A stretch of 64,000 bases of DNA from Flavobacterium aquidurense (GCF_001404985.1 NZ_JRLF01000012.1:372001-436000); one strand, 5' to 3'; counted from the first letter of the stretch, positions 44,495 through 50,963 are shown. Translations and numbers: made by a program. The notes: generated from the sequence alone by a model not told the origin.

Positions 44495-44953
44495 TTATTC
44501 ATTTTCCAGTTTTTCTGTTTGATTAAATATGTTTTTGTCCTGAATTAATTCGTTTATGATTTCAGAAACTTCGATAAAATGTTTCAGCTTTTCATCTGAG
44601 ACATGTTTTCTGATTGTTTCATTAAATTTCAGAACCGTATTTTTAGATAATTCTCTTTTTTCTTTTCCAAAATCCGTCAGGTATATTAAAACACCGCGAC
44701 CGTCAGTTGGATTTTTTTTGCGAACAATCAAACCTTTGTCTTCCATTGATTTTAATGTTCTGGTCAGGCTTGTGGCTTCCATTCCCATTCTTGGCCCTAA
44801 AGCTGTCGATGGAGTCCCGTCTTCTTTATCAATACTTAAAAGTGCAAATCCCGTCGCCATTGTAGCATCGTATTTCGCTGCTTCTTCGTTGTACATTCTT
44901 GATACAGCTTGCCATGTAGCTCTCAAAATATAATCTATTGTTTTGTCTTTCAT
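44495..44953 (-). CDS. MarR-family transcriptional regulator of the fad operon
   Basis: 152 residues with a winged HTH: GTPSTALGPRMGMEATSLTRTLKSMEDKGLIVRKKNPTDGRGVLIYLTDFGKE (about 57-110), including the MarR wing D-x-R. Its place at the head of the beta-oxidation genes suggests control by fatty acids or acyl-CoA, analogous in role to FadR/FabT-type regulators. The palindrome at 44992-45003 in its promoter would allow autoregulation. Confidence 0.9.
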   Translation of the reverse strand: MKDKTIDYILRATWQAVSRMYNEEAAKYDATMATGFALLSIDKEDGTPSTALGPRMGMEATSLTRTLKSMEDKGLIVRKKNPTDGRGVLIYLTDFGKEKRELSKNTVLKFNETIRKHVSDEKLKHFIEVSEIINELIQDKNIFNQTEKLENE

Positions 44954-44971
44954 ATGTAACTATATCGATTT

Positions 44972-45003
44972 CAAATATAATCAAAAAATACTATGCATGC
45001 ATA
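44972..45003 (-). promoter_or_regulatory. marR/fad promoter with palindromic operator
   Basis: On the minus strand a -7 box TATATTTG (44979-44972) lies 18 nt before the regulator start codon. The 12-bp perfect palindrome TATGCATGCATA (44992-45003) occupies the -22 to -33 region, where a bound repressor would block polymerase. Confidence 0.5.
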
Positions 45004-45174
45004 TTATTTTGTGATAATTTTTTGGTTAGTAAAAAAATATCTCTGATTTAGAGTGGTTTATGGTTTAATTTTAATTGAAATATACTATTCTTTTTTGTGA
45101 TTTTAACAAAATTTATGTTGTAAAAATTATTTTATGGTTTTAAATTAAGATTTAATTCCACATTTTGTAAAAAA

Positions 45175-46212
45175 TCATGATTTTAATTCAGAAACACTTT
45201 CTGGTTCATATCGTGAGATTGCCTTTTCGAGTATCTTTTTCATACGATTTCGCAGGTTTTCGGGTTTCAAAACCTCAATTCCGTCACCAAAACCTAATAG
45301 TATGCGTTCCATTTCATAATTAGGAGAAATAAATAAATGCACAATGACACTTTTATCCTCATTTTCCTTAATTAGTCTTTGCGTATGATGCAAAGGTTTT
45401 GTGAGAACATAAGGCGCATTTACGGCATCAATCCAGAGTTCAATTTTTCTGGGATGCAAACCTGAATTTACCGTCACGCCAATTACATTTTTATAGAATA
45501 GTTCAGCATCAAAATCTTCTTCTAAATAAGGAAGGTTAAAATCATAATCGATGCCAATAATCCGGTCCAAAGCCAAATTGGTAATAGGAGCAGACCCTTT
45601 TTTCTTTCCCACTAAAAACCATCTGTTATTAAATTCCTTGAGGATAAAAGGATGAAAATGAAATTTAGTTTCCTCTATAGATTTAAAAGATTTGTAACTA
45701 ATTACCAGAACGATCTTCTTGATAATCGCCTGATATACTTCATCCAGATAATGCAAACCTTTTAAATCCTCATTTTTATCCAGATAAATAACCGGTTTGG
45801 TATGTGATTTCTCGGCATAGATTTTATCCTCCAGTCGCTGTAAAATATCTGATACATCATTAAACAAAGAGAAATCCTTAAACTGTTTCAACATCGAAAC
45901 CGTTTCTGTCAAAACATTCATATCCGTTTCCGTCAGCGGAATATCGGTTATCGAAAACTCATCGTCTTCATATTTATAATACTTTTTATCATACACGACA
46001 ATTGGCGCATTATATCCCAGTTTTTCACTTCGCATGAGCTGAATATCCATCTGAATCGTTCTCTTACTGATGCGGTTTTCACGACCTTCATATTCAAATA
46101 AAGCTTCAGAACAGCATTCGATCAAGTCTTCTAATGTCCATTGTCTGTATTTATTCTGTAGGCATTTATCAATTGTTTTATATCTTATTAAGGCATTCTT
46201 GTTTTGTGACAT
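45175..46212 (-). CDS. WYL-domain transcriptional regulator
   Basis: 345 residues from the ATG at 46210-46212 (MSQNKNALIRYKTIDKCL); the longer frame upstream runs through a conserved RNA-like element and is rejected. N-terminal winged HTH (about 5-80, RTIQMDIQLMRSEKLGYNAP), then a WYL domain (about 150-260; FHFHPFILKEFNNRWFLVGKKKG, with the Arg/Trp ligand residues), then the WCX C-terminal extension (PHRKIELWIDAVNAP...ILLGFGDGIEVLKPENLRNRM). WYL regulators sense nucleic-acid or nucleotide ligands (for example PafBC in DNA damage). It neighbours the RNA-repair genes and is the best candidate for reading the inverted-repeat operators at 47.7, 47.9 and 50.9 kb. Confidence 0.9.
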   Translation of the reverse strand: MSQNKNALIRYKTIDKCLQNKYRQWTLEDLIECCSEALFEYEGRENRISKRTIQMDIQLMRSEKLGYNAPIVVYDKKYYKYEDDEFSITDIPLTETDMNVLTETVSMLKQFKDFSLFNDVSDILQRLEDKIYAEKSHTKPVIYLDKNEDLKGLHYLDEVYQAIIKKIVLVISYKSFKSIEETKFHFHPFILKEFNNRWFLVGKKKGSAPITNLALDRIIGIDYDFNLPYLEEDFDAELFYKNVIGVTVNSGLHPRKIELWIDAVNAPYVLTKPLHHTQRLIKENEDKSVIVHLFISPNYEMERILLGFGDGIEVLKPENLRNRMKKILEKAISRYEPESVSELKS

Positions 46213-46225
46213 AGTTTCATGTTTT

Positions 46226-46314
46226 GGGCGTGTCCCTCTGGGTCGGGCTTTCCGTTTCAATCTTTTGTTTTTTAAAGAAAAAAACAAAAGGATTTTCACT
46301 GCAATCCCTCACGC
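46226..46314 (-). ncRNA. Conserved flavobacterial structured element, second copy
   Basis: On the minus strand the core reads GGGATTGCAGTGAAAATCC - hairpin - AAAAGATTGAAACGGAAAGCCCG, the same layout as at 10318-10400. The hairpin is CTTTTGTTTTTT with AAAAAACAAAAG (46262-46290 on the plus strand, loop of about 4). GCGTG (46228-46232) pairs with CACGC (46310-46314) as an outer stem. The element ends 13 nt before the WYL regulator start, so here it is within, or makes up, that gene's 5' leader and could influence its expression. Confidence 0.6.
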
Positions 46315-46390
46315 ATTTTAGGCAACAACAATATTTTATTATATCTGTTTTTAAAAGCAATTTCCGTTTCCAATTTCCGTTCCAATTTCT

Positions 46391-46467
46391 GTAGAGACGC
46401 ACAGCAGTGCGTCTAACACAACGTAACCACAATTTATTCACGTTTCGATTAAACCTGACAGGTTTAA
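46391..46467. repeat. Two short hairpin repeats between HD and WYL genes
   Basis: AGACGCAC-AGCA-GTGCGTCT (46395-46414), a member of the family seen at 38520, 50680 and 52504, and TTAAACCTG-A-CAGGTTTAA (46449-46467), a perfect palindrome common in Bacteroidota intergenic DNA. The second can serve as a transcription end for the leftward HD gene. Confidence 0.6.
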
Positions 46468-46479
46468 CATCGTAAATAT

Positions 46480-47094
46480 TCAGGTTAACAATAAAATTTC
46501 CTGTTCAATATTTTTTCTTGCTTTCTCATCATATAAATTCCTGAATTCCTCAGTTTGGAAAATAAATTCATTCTCCAGAAAATGTTTCAATGCTTTTGCA
46601 CGTCCGGGTTTGTATAGAAAATCAGGATAAATGCGATATTCTTTCCTAATTTGTTCGAAATAGATTTTATAATCTTCCCAATCTCGCGCAAGAATCTTCA
46701 AATCAAAATCGATTAACCAATTAATATCTTCCTTTATATTTTGCTGATGTAATTGTGTAGCACAAATGGCATCAAAAACCAATTGACGATCAAATGAGAT
46801 ATTTTCAGATAAAATCGACAAAGCATATTCGGCACTTTTAAGTTCGTTGTCTTTCTTAGAACTCTTATAGATATAATCGTGATAAAAAATAGAATATAAT
46901 ATTTCGTCAGGTTTTTGAAGTTTATTGCGATACGTTTCAAAACTCTCAATCATAGCCGAAATATGCGTCAGATTATGATAATGTCTTGACTTTTTAGAAT
47001 ATGCTTTTTCTAAATCAATCCAGTTTTGTTGAATCTCATGTGCTGAAAAGCCAATATTCGAAAGTAATTCAGAATAAATTTGGTTTAAATTCAT
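46480..47094 (-). CDS. HD-superfamily metal-dependent phosphohydrolase-like protein
   Basis: 204 residues matching the small HD-domain group (COG4339-like). Metal-binding residues are in SRHYHNLTHISAMIESF (His and the H...H pair, about 37-53) and SIFYHDYIYK (HD, about 68-77), with a later Asp in DFDLKILARDW (about 129). Substrates of this group are unknown; HD enzymes can hydrolyse nucleotides or cyclic phosphates, which would suit the RNA-repair neighbourhood. It is transcribed away from the repair genes, before the WYL gene on the same strand, but the gap carries repeats. Confidence 0.8.
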   Translation of the reverse strand: MNLNQIYSELLSNIGFSAHEIQQNWIDLEKAYSKKSRHYHNLTHISAMIESFETYRNKLQKPDEILYSIFYHDYIYKSSKKDNELKSAEYALSILSENISFDRQLVFDAICATQLHQQNIKEDINWLIDFDLKILARDWEDYKIYFEQIRKEYRIYPDFLYKPGRAKALKHFLENEFIFQTEEFRNLYDEKARKNIEQEILLLT

Positions 47095-47239
47095 GTTGTT
47101 TTTATTTAAATCTGATGAAAGCTACAAAGAAGCATAATATTTATAATCAATTTTACATTATTCAGCATCAAACTCCGCCGGAACGGAATATCTAAAGCAA
47201 TTTATTACAAAGAGGATCAAAAGCTCCAGCGGAGCGATA

Positions 47240-47660
47240 TTTCGGTTTTTTTTATTTAATCAATAAATATGTCACCCCGCTGGGGCTTTTGAAATGCATT
47301 CTTAAAAATGGCTATAAATATGGCGTCCCTCTGGGACTTTATTGGTTTTATCTAAAGCTATAAATATGTCACCCCGCTGGGGCTTTTGAAATGCATTCTT
47401 GAAAATGGCAATAAATATTCATCCCTCTGGGACTTTATTGTTTTTATCTAAAGCTATAAATATGTCACTCCGCTGAGGGCTTTAAAATGCATTATTGAAA
47501 AATGGCTATAAATATGCCGTCCCTCCGGGACTTCATTTATTTTATCTAAATGCTATAATATATCACCCCGCTGGGGCTTGCATTATTGAAAATGGCAATA
47601 AATATTCATCCCTCCGAGATTTCATTTACTTTATCTAAAATGCTACAAATATGCCGTTGT
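47240..47660. repeat. 97-bp tandem repeat with paired palindromes, four units
   Basis: The anchor TCACCCCGCTGGGG(C) recurs at 47272, 47369, 47465 (TCACTCCGCTGAGG) and 47563, spacing 97, 96 and 98 bp. Each unit also has a second palindrome (TCCCTCTGGGA or a variant) and shared text such as AAATGCATT-CTTGAAAATGGC and TTTATCTAAA-GCTATAAATAT. Related single motifs (AGCTCCAGCGGAGC) lie just to the left, about 47222-47235. No coding frame spans it. It separates the divergent HD gene from the noncoding RNA block. Confidence 0.85.
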
Positions 47661-47720
47661 TAAAAGGATTTAGACAATTTAATTAAATCAATATTTAATC
47701 AAATTTAAAAAACTTTTTTT

Positions 47721-47759
47721 ACTGCGCAAAATAATTGCGTAGTAGTTCTGAAATCTTTG
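47721..47759 (+). promoter_or_regulatory. Operator-promoter copy 1 (noncoding RNA module)
   Basis: Inverted repeat ACTGCGCAA-AATAA-TTGCGTAGT (47721-47743; nine-base arms with one mismatch) is followed eight bases later by AATCTTTG (47752-47759), a -7-like box. The arrangement is repeated 169 bp downstream and before rtcB. Confidence 0.7.
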
Positions 47760-47764
47760 TCCTG

Positions 47765-47874
47765 TCAAAACAAAACAAGTTCATTAAAATAATAAAGAGT
47801 TTAGCAGGTCAAGTTTAAGTTACTTCAAAAAAACCATTAAGAGATACACTTATACAATTACCTTTTTACTCAAA
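47765..47874 (+). ncRNA. Candidate small RNA 1 of a tandem pair
   Basis: The boundaries are approximate: the transcript should start a few bases after the box at 47752-47759 and contains 20-nt motif copy 1 (47807-47826). It ends near ACACTTATACAATTACCTTTTTA, where a T-run may stop transcription. No reading frame of note lies in it. Its layout is closely repeated as candidate RNA 2, so a duplicated noncoding gene is likely. Confidence 0.5.
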
Positions 47875-47889
47875 AATAGATTTCTTTTT

Positions 47890-47928
47890 ACTACGCAAAA
47901 TAATTGCGCAGTAGTTTTGAAATCTTTG
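47890..47928 (+). promoter_or_regulatory. Operator-promoter copy 2 (noncoding RNA module)
   Basis: ACTACGCAA-AATAA-TTGCGCAGT (47890-47912), eight bases, AATCTTTG (47921-47928). The spacing between inverted repeat and box is the same as in copy 1; the two arms carry reciprocal single substitutions relative to copy 1, as if the symmetry is selected. Confidence 0.7.
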
Positions 47929-47933
47929 TTCAG

Positions 47934-48044
47934 GAAATAAAAACAAACGTTCATAGAAATAAAAATAAAGAATAAAACAGGTCAAGTTTGAGTTACTTCG
48001 AAAACTTTCCAATGTAAACACTTACACCATTACCTTTTTATTCA
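47934..48044 (+). ncRNA. Candidate small RNA 2 of a tandem pair
   Basis: Approximate boundaries. It contains 20-nt motif copy 2 (47980-47999) and, like candidate RNA 1, ends in ACACTTACACCATTACCTTTTTA. The repeat unit from operator to this end is about 170 bp. Transcription from this promoter may also continue through the tRNA-like elements into the RING/TerD-like gene. Confidence 0.5.
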
Positions 48045-48052
48045 ATTATCAT

Positions 48053-48169
48053 GAGGCAGTAGCTCAGCGGTAGAGCAGGTAGTTTTGAAATTATCCTTAA
48101 AAGGTCAATCAAAACTTACTTCGTACACTTTTAATGTCCGGGTCGTGGGTTCGAATCCCATCTGCTTCA
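48053..48169 (+). ncRNA. tRNA-like RNA with an expanded anticodon arm
   Basis: A tRNA body is intact: acceptor GAGGCAG (48053-48059) with CTGCTTC (48162-48168), D-arm GCTC-AGCGGTA-GAGC (48062-48076), T-arm GTGGG-TTCGAAT-CCCAT (48145-48161), discriminator A. In place of a normal anticodon arm stands AGGTAGTTTTGA (48077-48088) paired with TCAAAAC-T-TACTT (48109-48121; one bulged base). Its loop contains CCTT-AA-AAGG and the first part of motif copy 3. A 23-nt linker (48122-48144) joins it to the T-arm. No usable anticodon loop exists, so it cannot decode as it stands. It resembles in concept the tRNA-like module of bacterial Y RNAs. Intron-bearing tRNA is the alternative. Confidence 0.7.
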
Positions 48170-48183
48170 CTATTAATGGTCAA

Positions 48184-48239
48184 TTAAAACTTACTTCAGG
48201 AAATTGGTAACTTTCGGTTCGAGTCCGAACAAGTTTTAA
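48184..48239 (+). ncRNA. Acceptor/T-arm minihelix, second tRNA-like RNA
   Basis: TTAAAACTT (48184-48192) pairs perfectly with AAGTTTTAA (48231-48239). Inside lies a canonical T-arm TTCGG-TTCGAGT-CCGAA (48213-48229), and the D-side is reduced to a GGAAATTGGTAAC-like remnant without a stem. There is no anticodon arm. The 5' strand overlaps motif copy 4. The piece may be a degraded tRNA or a tRNA mimic. A further, more degenerate hairpin (GGG-GAAA-CCC with following ATCAGAT) follows motif copy 5 near 48284-48298. Confidence 0.55.
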
Positions 48240-48410
48240 AATCATCATTAATAAAAAGGAGGGTCAAGATTAACTTACTTCTCGGGGAAACCCATCAGAT
48301 AAAATAGTTCATCAATTACACTCCAATTTCAGGTCAAGTGTTTCTTACTTCAAAACTCTTTTAGGTAGAAATCAGAAACGCAATTATCTAAATTTTAAAA
48401 ATTAAAAAAA

Positions 48411-50651
48411 ATGAAAACACAAGAATTATTAAAAATCAGTTTACGTCAAAATGCTATTTTCATTCCATCAGCAATGATCTCGAATGATATCAAAAATTTA
48501 TCAGGAACAACATCGGTTTTAGTGGCCAATGTTTCAAAACTTGGATTTACATTTTCTGAGTCGTTATTACACGCTTTAAATAATGTAAACCCAAATTATA
48601 AAGTTGAAGTTTTAGAAGTGCTAAGAGAAGTTTTAGGAACCAATAAAAACTGGACGCCTTTAGTTAAAGAATGGAATATCCCAACCGGAGAATCTGTTTT
48701 AGATCATATTGTTACGTATTTCTGGAATGTTCTAAACATAAAGAGCGGAACAACTTTGCAATGCGGACATATTATTCCGGATAATACTTTTCCGTTAGAA
48801 CGATACAATGGTTGTCCGTTTTGCGGAACTCCGTTTGAATTTGGTAAAATCGAAAATTACGGACAAGGAAGCAAATTAAAAGTATTGGATTTATGGTCAG
48901 AAACTGAATTAGAAGATTTCTATAAATCATTGTTGCAATCAAAAACGGCTTTAGACGCTACGCAGGTAGATAGTTTAAAAACGGCATTAAAATATTTGCC
49001 TTTGCCAAAAACAGATGTTGCAATGAAGGAAACTTTAATGCTTGTTATTGATGTTTTAATCGAAGAAGGTCAAGCCGAAAATGCGTCTCAGTATTTTAAA
49101 TCTCCAACAGATATCTTACGATATTTATGGTTCAAGAATACAGGATTATTGCAAATTATCGAGCCTAAAACCATCATTAAAAGAACATCAAAAAATGCTC
49201 AGCACTTTTTCAATGTTTTAGATACAAGCGCGCAAGCCAGAATTGCATCTACAAATGATTTGAAACTTAAATATTCCCGAAAAGAATGTTTAATGGTGGC
49301 AAACTGGTTGAACAATCTTGATATGGATGTGGAGACAATATGCGAAATCATGCACCCAAAAAGAGGAATGTGGGTTCGTTTTATCAGAGCATTACGTTTG
49401 GCAGAATACAGCAAAAGAAAAGGATTTGAGAAATTAGCTTTTTTAATGGATGTATTTTACAACCAGGTGTATGATGTTTGGCAAAGCAAAGTAAACACGT
49501 CACGTTTGAAATTTGATGCCGATAAAACATTTGCATTATTAAAACAACGTCCGGGATTGTTTGCACGTTCGTTATTCTCAAATATGCTTTGGTTTGGTGC
49601 AGACGAAACCGTGGCGTATTTTGCAGAAATTATCGATAAAGTTCCGGCAAGATTGGTGTTTACTTTGAATATGTATGCTCAAAATTATTTTGATAAAAAT
49701 ATGCAAAGAAGCGTAAAACCTTTGGGTGGAACCAACAAACGAATTGCACCAAATGCATTATTGAATTTGTACGACGAAGCGCAATTAGAGGCGATGAAAA
49801 ATCAAATCGAAGCGTTGTGTTTGTTGGCAATGAAGAAAAGATTTGCTGCAATTGCAAACCCAAATAAAACGATTTATATCGATCCGCAATTGTTTAATAT
49901 GCCGGTTTCTATAGGAGATCGAAGCGAGACTGTTCAGGATTTACCGGTTGCTTTAATGGGAACACGTTTCCCGATTGAAGGTAACGAAGTGCGATTGTTT
50001 ATGCAATGGGGCGCAGGTTTACCGGCACAACACCTTGATATGGATTTAAGCTGCCATATTGCATACGAAGATAAAGCTGATATATGTTCTTATAGCCAAT
50101 TAGAAACTGTTGGTTGTAAACATAGCGGTGATATTAGAAGTATTCCTGCGAAAGTAGGAACGGCTGAATACATTAATATAGATATCGCTAAATTGGCGAA
50201 AGCCAACGCAAAATTTGTGACTTTTACTTGTAATGCGTACAGCAACGGAAGTATTACGCCAAATCTTGTCGTAGGTTGGATGAATAGCAAACACCCGATG
50301 AAAATCTCTGAGAAAACCGGAGTCGCATACGATCCGTCGTGTATAGATCATCAGGTTCGTGTGACGCAAAATGTTGCCAAAGGTTTGGTCTTTGGAGTTC
50401 TTGATGTAGCCAAAAGAGAAATCGTTTGGTTAGAGATGACCTTTGGAGGACAAGTTGTTCAAGGTTTGGATTTTAAAGGAGTTCAGGCTTTGTTATCAAA
50501 ACTAAGCAGCAAATTGAATATTGGTAGTTTATTACAACTTAAAGCGGAAGCCCAAGGTTTAACCATCACCGAAGATCAAAATGCCGATGAGGTTTACGAC
50601 ACACAATGGGCGATAAATGCTGCGGCAGTTACGCAATTATTGATTGATTAA
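48411..50651 (+). CDS. RING-like/TerD-like protein of the MXAN_6230/SCO0854 type
   Basis: 746 residues. A RING- or zinc-ribbon-like segment is at about 117-145: LQCGHIIPDNTFPLERYNGCPFCGTPF (C-x-H and CxxC). A long helical-repeat region (about 180-480; LLKQRPGLFARSLFSNMLWFG, VPARLVFTLNMYAQNYF) follows. The C-terminal part (about 525-690) resembles TerD: LDMDLSCHIAYEDKADICSYSQL, HSGDIRSIPAKVGTAEYINIDIAKL, FVTFTCNAYS. Such proteins neighbour RtcB in several phyla as parts of RNA-repair or stress systems. The helical repeats could play the RNA-holding part that TROVE/Rsr plays elsewhere; that is inference. The 5' region holds the tRNA-like RNAs. Promoter copy 2 is the nearest recognised promoter. 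Confidence 0.75.
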   Translation: MKTQELLKISLRQNAIFIPSAMISNDIKNLSGTTSVLVANVSKLGFTFSESLLHALNNVNPNYKVEVLEVLREVLGTNKNWTPLVKEWNIPTGESVLDHIVTYFWNVLNIKSGTTLQCGHIIPDNTFPLERYNGCPFCGTPFEFGKIENYGQGSKLKVLDLWSETELEDFYKSLLQSKTALDATQVDSLKTALKYLPLPKTDVAMKETLMLVIDVLIEEGQAENASQYFKSPTDILRYLWFKNTGLLQIIEPKTIIKRTSKNAQHFFNVLDTSAQARIASTNDLKLKYSRKECLMVANWLNNLDMDVETICEIMHPKRGMWVRFIRALRLAEYSKRKGFEKLAFLMDVFYNQVYDVWQSKVNTSRLKFDADKTFALLKQRPGLFARSLFSNMLWFGADETVAYFAEIIDKVPARLVFTLNMYAQNYFDKNMQRSVKPLGGTNKRIAPNALLNLYDEAQLEAMKNQIEALCLLAMKKRFAAIANPNKTIYIDPQLFNMPVSIGDRSETVQDLPVALMGTRFPIEGNEVRLFMQWGAGLPAQHLDMDLSCHIAYEDKADICSYSQLETVGCKHSGDIRSIPAKVGTAEYINIDIAKLAKANAKFVTFTCNAYSNGSITPNLVVGWMNSKHPMKISEKTGVAYDPSCIDHQVRVTQNVAKGLVFGVLDVAKREIVWLEMTFGGQVVQGLDFKGVQALLSKLSSKLNIGSLLQLKAEAQGLTITEDQNADEVYDTQWAINAAAVTQLLID

Positions 50652-50679
50652 GAAAAGGTACAAAGGTACAAAGATTTTT

Positions 50680-50900
50680 GTAGAGGCGCACTGCTGTGCG
50701 TCTCCGCAAAGTTTTTTATTAAAGTAGTTTTAAGCGTATAGTTTGTCATTTCGACGAAGGAGAAATCTTCGCAAGTAACTCCGTAACGAAAGTCCAATCT
50801 TTGTCGAGCTTCTCGTGGAGATTTCTCCTTCGTCGAAATGACAAACTGTGTGTAGATCACTTAAATAAAAACTTTGCGACTCTGCGACTTTGCGTGAAAT
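50680..50900. repeat. Repeat cluster in front of rtcB
   Basis: Three dispersed repeats in tandem: a hairpin AGGCGCAC-TGCT-GTGCGTCT (50680-50704); a long palindrome whose 28-bp arms (50741-50768 and 50819-50846) are perfectly complementary and begin GTTTGTCATTTCGACGAAGG; and an ACTTTGCGACTCTGCGACTT stretch (about 50870-50899) also found, varied, before the 165-residue gene. Together they form the 3' end region of the RING/TerD-like gene. Confidence 0.75.
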
Positions 50901-50906
50901 AAAATC

Positions 50907-50942
50907 TACGCAAAATAACTGCGCAGTACATAATAACCTTTG
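50907..50942 (+). promoter_or_regulatory. Operator-promoter copy 3, controls rtcB
   Basis: TACGCAA-AATAAC-TGCGCAGTA (inverted-repeat-like, 50907-50928) followed by AACCTTTG (50935-50942) and then the rtcB ATG at 50964. The operator core ACGCAAAATAA-TGCGCAGTA matches copies 1 and 2, with box spacing shorter by one base. This ties rtcB expression to the noncoding RNA modules. Confidence 0.7.
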
Positions 50943-50963
50943 TACTATCAAAAAACAAAAACA

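Larger units (their letters stand above)
47807..48351 (+). repeat. Six copies of a 20-nt motif, GGTCAA-N6-STTACTTC
   Basis: Copies at 47807-47826, 47980-47999, 48103-48122, 48178-48197, 48262-48281 and 48332-48351. All are exactly 20 nt, all on the plus strand, with invariant GGTCAA and TTACTTC ends around six variable A/T-rich bases plus C or G. Spacing varies (173, 123, 75, 84, 70 bp), so this is not a CRISPR array. The motif lies inside both candidate small RNAs, inside the anticodon-arm hairpin of tRNA-like 1, at the start of the second minihelix and in the leader of the downstream gene. That suggests a protein-binding or processing signal in RNA. Confidence 0.85.

Noticed and set aside
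46217..46441. 74-codon frame and an N-terminal extension of the WYL regulator
   Set aside because: Both run through the second structured element (46226-46314); the regulator's similarity starts at the ATG at 46210-46212.
47240..47660. CRISPR array from the 97-bp repeats
   Set aside because: The whole period is repeated, including the would-be spacers, so it is an ordinary tandem repeat.
48053..48169. Functional elongator tRNA
   Set aside because: No seven-base anticodon loop on a five-pair stem can be drawn; the arm is an expanded hairpin.
47807..48351. CRISPR array
   Set aside because: The repeats are only 20 nt with a variable centre, the spacing ranges from 70 to 173 bp, and no cas genes are present.
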